NCBI GenBank assembly: GCA_046590205.1
Contig: JBKJTT010000016.1
Span: forward strand, 1 to 25,949
Direction: 5' to 3'
DNA length: 25,949 nucleotides
Source: DATDEW01 sp046590205
GTDB taxonomy: Bacteria; Bacteroidota; Ignavibacteria; Palsa-1295
The notes under the pieces are model-generated. The model ran no database searches. It was not told the DNA's origin and saw nothing but the letters and a program-made list of their open reading frames with translations. This document shows, in pieces, positions 22,164-25,949 of this stretch (within the stretch, counting starts at the first letter, position 1; each line of letters begins with the position of its first letter). Made by a program: the position numbers and the translations under genes.

Positions 22164-23075
22164 CTATTCGGCGTTGAGCGCCTCGGCTCCGCCAACGATC
22201 TCAAGAATTTCCTTGGTGATCGCTGCCTGACGGGCTTTGTTGTAAGTGAGCTGAAGAACTTTGATGAGGTCTTTGGCATTCTTCGTTGCCGAGTCCATAG
22301 CAGTCATCCGAGCGCCCTGCTCCGATGCATTAGATTCAAGAAGTGATTTCCAAACCTGTGTCTCAAGATGGCGAGGCACAAGTACATCAAGTATCTCTGC
22401 CGGCTCCGGCTCATAGATGTAATCAATACTCGACTGATTCTTTTCGGCATGAGCAAGTTCGCTTCGATCAACAACGGGTAGGAGGCGTTCTACAACTTGA
22501 CGCTGTGCAATAACTGATTTAAACTCATTGTATATGACCTCAACACGGTCATATTCTGCCTCGTCGAAAAGCGTACTAACTTGTTTTACGATCGCTTGTG
22601 CTGTTGAAAAATCAAGTTTTGAGAAAACGCCAATATACTTTTCAAGAACATTGTAATTCCTCTTGCCGAAATGATCGCTCCCTCTTCGACCAGCAGTAAT
22701 GATCGAAAGACGATTATCTGCATAATGATCAGCAAACTCTTCGCGGATACGCGCTTCGGCGAACTTTATAAGATTCGAGTTGAATGCTCCTGCAAGACCA
22801 CGGTCACTTGTTACAACGATAAGGAGTACGTGTTCTTTCTGTCCTTCGGGAAGAATTCTACCAAAAAGTAACGGAGACTTTGCAATCTCATCACCGGCAT
22901 TCACAAGCAGATCTTTAAGCAACCCATCAAGTGCCTTTGAATATGGTCGTGCCGAAATCATTGCATCCTGTGCACGGCGTAGCTTCGCAGCAGCGACCAT
23001 CTTCATCGCCTGCGTTATCTTTGATGTTGCTTTGACGCCTGCTATGCGGCGACGTATCTCACGTAATGTTGCCAT
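22164..23075 (-). CDS. atpG: F1 ATP synthase gamma subunit
   Basis: Central rotor shaft of F1Fo ATP synthase, coupling proton flow to catalysis at the inner membrane. The 303 residues start MATLREIRRRIAGVKATSKITQAMKMVAAAKLRRAQ, the conserved N-terminal helix, and end with the C-terminal helix (RMTAMDSATKNAKDLIKVLQLTYNKARQAAITKEILEIVGGAEAL). SDRGLAGAFNSNLIK (about 90-104) is the conserved central loop. It follows the GWxTD gene by 33 bp instead of following atpA directly. Start ATG 23075 is clear. A terminator follows 24 bp after the stop. Confidence 0.97.
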   Translation of the reverse strand: MATLREIRRRIAGVKATSKITQAMKMVAAAKLRRAQDAMISARPYSKALDGLLKDLLVNAGDEIAKSPLLFGRILPEGQKEHVLLIVVTSDRGLAGAFNSNLIKFAEARIREEFADHYADNRLSIITAGRRGSDHFGKRNYNVLEKYIGVFSKLDFSTAQAIVKQVSTLFDEAEYDRVEVIYNEFKSVIAQRQVVERLLPVVDRSELAHAEKNQSSIDYIYEPEPAEILDVLVPRHLETQVWKSLLESNASEQGARMTAMDSATKNAKDLIKVLQLTYNKARQAAITKEILEIVGGAEALNAE

Positions 23076-23108
23076 ATTCTATTTACAAACTTTTGCCTTC
23101 TCACTTTT

Positions 23109-24212
23109 TTATAACCACTTTGCCATGCTCGGTGGAAGATTTCTTGGTATCATACCACTAATTTCACCGGGTATATTGGAGTATAGCTGATGCCAATCTT
23201 TTACTCCGTTCACCTCGAAGAGTATCACTGCCGGACTTACATCGCGTAACCTGCCTGTATAGATCCACATCTCATAACGATAGCTTTCATCTATGATCGA
23301 ACTCTCGGTCTGAATAAAATCAGGTTCACCATAAAGCACTAATGCTCTTCCGGGATCTGTCGAAACCCCTAGTCTTTTAGGGCGAGAAAATCGCTTGTCT
23401 GCTATCTTCACACGTCGTTCATATTCAAGCCGTGCTTCGTTAAGAATTGTCTTCGGGGTAAGGTCACGATTAGCCCAGAACATTTCAAGCCATTCATCTA
23501 CACGATAGGATGATGACAACTCGTCAAGTTCTGCTATATCCTGCGGAGTGGCGATGGGCATAATCTCGGCGCGAACAATATCTTTTCGGGTGAGAGGTTG
23601 TGTTTGTGAGGTGAGTGTAAAAGCCGCACCAACCTCTAAACCAACCCACCATCTTGTTGTTGATGTAGAAGGATTATGATCATTGGCTAAAACACCTCGG
23701 AACTCCGATGCAAGCCGATATTCAAGAGTGAATGAGCCGGTTGATCTTCCGACAAGTGCAGCTCGAGCACCAAGTCCTATGGGTTCTTTACGACCAGCTT
23801 CATCAAAGAAGACGATGCCAAGATCGGTAGCGAGTTTCCAAATGCCTTCGGAATTTATAATAAGCGGCTGACGGATACCGGCAACGACACTTGAAGTAAA
23901 TGGATCAGTAAAACCGAAATGCACACCAAAAAGAAACGTAGGCCATCCACCCGGATATGCTAATATCTCGGCTCCTAATGTTGGCTGAAGCGGCAATGTG
24001 GAGACATCGACACTTTTACCGTCATAAAAACCGATACCAAGCGTTGCAACACCTTCAATCTTCCGATCGGGCTTTGTACTGACACTGGCGCTATTGCCGC
24101 TGCCTTTGAACGTGATAGCAGTGTCAGCTACTTGTGCTGATGCATAAGTAATAAAAAGGAGAAGTTGCCAAAGAACTACTGAACTTGCGCGGATGTACTG
24201 TCTTTTTTGCAT
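23109..24212 (-). CDS. Outer-membrane barrel / GWxTD-domain protein
   Basis: The product has 367 residues with a signal peptide (VVLWQLLLFITYASAQ, 12-27). Residues about 52-205 contain alternating strand patterns (VATLGIGFYDG, FLFGVHFGFTDP, FTLEYRLASEFRG, WWVGLEVGAAFTLTS), like an outer-membrane barrel of roughly 8 strands. Residues 229-340 are a GWxTD-type domain: EWLEMFWANRDLTPKTILNEARLEYERRV, RFSRPKRLGVSTDPGRALVLYGEPDFI (GVSTD at 282-286 in place of GWxTD), then YRYEMWIYTG. GWxTD domains are periplasmic modules of unknown function in FCB bacteria. The fusion of barrel and GWxTD is read from the sequence; the function is unknown. The gene lies between atpA (72 bp) and atpG (33 bp), inside the usual F1 operon. 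Confidence 0.75.
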   Translation of the reverse strand: MQKRQYIRASSVVLWQLLLFITYASAQVADTAITFKGSGNSASVSTKPDRKIEGVATLGIGFYDGKSVDVSTLPLQPTLGAEILAYPGGWPTFLFGVHFGFTDPFTSSVVAGIRQPLIINSEGIWKLATDLGIVFFDEAGRKEPIGLGARAALVGRSTGSFTLEYRLASEFRGVLANDHNPSTSTTRWWVGLEVGAAFTLTSQTQPLTRKDIVRAEIMPIATPQDIAELDELSSSYRVDEWLEMFWANRDLTPKTILNEARLEYERRVKIADKRFSRPKRLGVSTDPGRALVLYGEPDFIQTESSIIDESYRYEMWIYTGRLRDVSPAVILFEVNGVKDWHQLYSNIPGEISGMIPRNLPPSMAKWL

Positions 24213-24264
24213 ATTGACTCTTCACCCAAGAACCCATAAGGGATGCGCAAGTTGCAAAATGAAC

Positions 24265-24280
24265 GAGAGGTTGCCCTCCC
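24265..24280 (-). other. GCAA-capped hairpin after atpA
   Basis: On the minus strand GGGAGG (24280-24275), loop GCAA, CCTCTC (24270-24265): six pairs including one wobble. It directly follows the atpA stop at 24287-24285. There is no T run on the minus strand, so it is more likely to stabilise or process the atpA mRNA than to terminate it. The plus strand has six T after it, but no plus-strand gene ends here. Confidence 0.4.
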
Positions 24281-24284
24281 TTTT

Positions 24285-25826
24285 TTACTTAAAACTTGCA
24301 GCGAACCCACCAAGAACTTCGCGGAGCTTCGCATCTATTTCTTTCGTCAATTCTTTCTTCGATGCAATATCAGCAAGAAGATCAGCATGACGAAGACGGA
24401 TAAAATCTAATAATTCACTTTCAAAGCGAAGTACCTTCGACATCTCAATGTTGTCAAGAAAACCCTGGGTACCGGCAAAGATTGTGATGACCTGTTCCTG
24501 AACTGGAAGCGGTACATACTGACCTTGCTTGAGCAACTCAACGAGGCGCTCGCCTCGGCGAAGTTGCTGCTGCGTTGCTTTATCGAGATCAGAACCGAAC
24601 TTAGAGAATGCTTCAAGTTCGCGGTACTGCGCCAAGTCAAGGCGAAGTGTACCTGCGATCTTTTTCATTGCCTTGATCTGCGCGTTACCACCCACACGAG
24701 ATACCGAGATACCTACGTTGATAGCAGGACGAACACCCGAGTTAAAGAGGTTCGGATCAAGATAGATCTGACCGTCAGTAATGGAGATTACGTTCGTCGG
24801 AATGTATGCCGATACGTCACCTGCTTGTGTTTCAATGATCGGCAGAGCAGTTAACGAACCGCCGCCAAGATCAGCTGAAAGCTTTGATGCGCGTTCAAGT
24901 AAACGACTATGAACGTAGAACACGTCTCCGGGATATGCTTCGCGTCCCGGTGGGCGACGAAGAAGGAGCGAAAGTTCACGGTATGCTGCTGCCTGTTTCG
25001 AGAGATCATCAAATACAACAAGCGCATGACGACCGCTATCGCGGAAATGCTCGCCAAGTGTCGCACCCGAATACGGAGCAATAAACTGAAGTGGTGCAGG
25101 ATCAGATGCAGAAGCCATGATGATGGTCGTATATGCCATCGCGCCATACTGCTCAAGCTTGTTCTTCACGAGAGCAACTGTTGATGCCTTCTGTCCGATA
25201 GCAACGTAGATACAATACACCGGCTCAACGCCATTCGCTTTTGCTTCAGCAGAGTGAGTATATTTCTGGTTGATGATCGTATCAAGTGCAACCGCTGTCT
25301 TACCTGTCTGGCGGTCACCAATGATAAGCTCGCGCTGACCGCGACCGATTGGGATCATAGCATCTACTGCCTTGAGTCCTGTCTGGAGCGGCTGATTCAC
25401 AGGTGAACGCTGCATAACACCAAGCGCTTTGCGCTCGATAGGAAGAAACTTGTCAGACTTGATCGCCGGACCACCATCAATCGGAACTCCGAGTGGATTA
25501 ATGACGCGACCCAACATATCATCGGTTACAGGCATTGATGCAACGCGCCCTGTACGCTTGACGATGTCACCTTCTTTTACGAGGGTTTCATCACCGAAGA
25601 GCACTGAACCGACGTTATCTTCTTCGAGGTTGAGAGCCATTCCGAAAACCTGATTCGGAAACTCGAGCAACTCACCTGCCATGACCTTTGAGAGTCCGTA
25701 GATACGTGCAACGCCGTCACCGACCATAAGGACGGTTCCGACATCATAGACGTCAACTTCTTTTTCAAATCCCGTAAGCTGTTGGCGTAATATCGCGCTT
25801 ACTTCATCGGGTCGTATTGCTGCCAT
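24285..25826 (-). CDS. atpA: F1 ATP synthase alpha subunit
   Basis: Non-catalytic nucleotide-binding subunit of the F1 hexamer. It has 513 residues, the usual length. MAAIRPDEVSAILRQQLTGF is the N-terminal delta-binding helix. GDRQTGKTAVALDTI (170-184) is the P-loop. YVAIGQKASTVA, APYSGATLGEHFRDSGRHALVVFDDLSKQA (Walker B region), LLRRPPGREAYPGDVFYVHSRLLERA and GISVSRVGGNAQIKAMKK, with the interface arginine, all match. The start ATG 25826 lies 45 bp from the end of the preceding partial gene. The next gene on the strand is unexpectedly the GWxTD protein and not atpG. Confidence 0.98.
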   Translation of the reverse strand: MAAIRPDEVSAILRQQLTGFEKEVDVYDVGTVLMVGDGVARIYGLSKVMAGELLEFPNQVFGMALNLEEDNVGSVLFGDETLVKEGDIVKRTGRVASMPVTDDMLGRVINPLGVPIDGGPAIKSDKFLPIERKALGVMQRSPVNQPLQTGLKAVDAMIPIGRGQRELIIGDRQTGKTAVALDTIINQKYTHSAEAKANGVEPVYCIYVAIGQKASTVALVKNKLEQYGAMAYTTIIMASASDPAPLQFIAPYSGATLGEHFRDSGRHALVVFDDLSKQAAAYRELSLLLRRPPGREAYPGDVFYVHSRLLERASKLSADLGGGSLTALPIIETQAGDVSAYIPTNVISITDGQIYLDPNLFNSGVRPAINVGISVSRVGGNAQIKAMKKIAGTLRLDLAQYRELEAFSKFGSDLDKATQQQLRRGERLVELLKQGQYVPLPVQEQVITIFAGTQGFLDNIEMSKVLRFESELLDFIRLRHADLLADIASKKELTKEIDAKLREVLGGFAASFK

Positions 25827-25827
25827 A

Positions 25828-25862
25828 AAAGTAATTATGAACTATAAATTATAAACGATGAA
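25828..25862 (-). repeat. Heptad repeat in the atpA leader
   Basis: Five adjacent 7-nt units on the minus strand from 25862 to 25828, for example TTTATAG (25848-25842) and TTCATAA (25841-25835). Three of them begin TTYATAR. The tract fills almost the whole gap before ATG 25826, leaving no Shine-Dalgarno sequence. Confidence 0.6.
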
Positions 25863-25879
25863 ATGACCGATCATTTCAT
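25858..25879 (-). other. Hairpin over the stop codon before atpA
   Basis: ATGAAATGA (minus 25879-25871) and TCATTTCAT (25866-25858) are perfectly complementary over 9 bp with a 4-nt loop. The left arm holds the stop codon TGA (25873-25871) of the upstream gene. It is AT-rich and lacks a T run, so it may control translation coupling or RNA processing between the subunit genes. Confidence 0.45.
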
Positions 25880-25949
25880 ACCTGTATTAACACTTCCTTC
25901 TTTCTTGCCCGGGGCAAGAGCCATCATTTCAGTCTTGATCGCCATAAGC
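25871..25949 (-). CDS. 3' end of a gene upstream of atpA, probably atpH (delta subunit)
   Basis: Only the last 25 residues are present (LMAIKTEMMALAPGKKEG... ending NTGMK), followed by TGA at 25873-25871. In F1Fo operons the gene before atpA is normally atpH, and a QL-x-x-x-K-type helix is common at the end of delta subunits, but the fragment is too short to confirm the family. The identification rests mainly on position. Confidence 0.5.
   Translation of the reverse strand, partial: LMAIKTEMMALAPGKKEGSVNTGMK

Noticed and set aside
24216..24240. A further heptad tract before the GWxTD gene
   Set aside because: Units such as TTCTTGG and TTATGGG are 7 apart, but only two fit and the match to the family is too weak.
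1..25949. tRNA, rRNA, CRISPR array or insertion sequence
   Set aside because: I checked the intergenic gaps. None has a cloverleaf, a repeat-spacer pattern or terminal inverted repeats with a transposase.

Overview
The window (about 26 kb, moderate GC) reads as a bacterial chromosome of the FCB group, most likely a Bacteroidota/Ignavibacteriota/Kapabacteria-type lineage. This placement is an inference. It rests on an IleRS with the PGIHH signature and internal CPRC/CWRC zinc knuckles, a short RecQ with its Cys4 motif at the extreme C-terminus, a GWxTD-domain protein, a helical SLDKNE-type protein family common in Bacteroidota, a DUF4296-like lipoprotein, mostly weak Shine-Dalgarno sequences and many periplasmic or outer-membrane proteins. 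No tRNA, rRNA, CRISPR array, transposase or phage replication/packaging gene is visible.

Layout. (1) 1-230: 3' end of an unknown + strand gene, closed by an intrinsic terminator. (2) 231-533: non-coding, with a heptanucleotide tandem repeat and a row of stem-loops whose loops read GCAA/GAAA on the minus strand. (3) 534-5171, minus: three secreted, Gly/Ser/Thr-rich fibre-like proteins that share a signal peptide plus QTLT-type N-terminus, G-x-x-L...G-x-x-x-W modules and beta-rich C-terminal domains of the kind found in phage tail fibres and Bacteroidota surface proteins. (4) 5495-8171, minus: a helical-repeat protein and an RlmI-like rRNA methyltransferase. (5) 8299-11578, plus: a lipoprotein, purM and recQ, overlapping or tightly packed. 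(6) 11580-13021, minus: a trans-sulfuration PLP enzyme and a small lipoprotein. (7) 13142-20883, plus: an outer-membrane barrel protein, ileS, a DksA/TraR-type zinc protein with a histone-H1-like tail, lspA, a RluD-type pseudouridine synthase and an MFS transporter. (8) 20889 to the end, minus: the end of a probable atpH, atpA, a barrel/GWxTD protein, atpG, yggS and a DivIVA-domain gene.

Housekeeping functions dominate from 6 kb onward: translation (IleRS, RlmI, RluD), lipoprotein maturation (LspA, alongside two or more lipoproteins), purine synthesis, energy (F1) and DNA repair (RecQ). The accessory part is the 5' third, with the fibre-like cassette and its structured 3' flank.

The most unusual observations are: a dispersed family of degenerate 7-bp tandem repeats (roughly TTYRTRR) at many gene boundaries, including one tract inside a signal-peptide coding region and a clean one-unit length difference between the atpA and divIVA leaders; the stem-loop array at 327-477; the GWxTD gene inserted between atpA and atpG; and a DksA-like protein with a CCHC finger fused to a lysine-rich tail.
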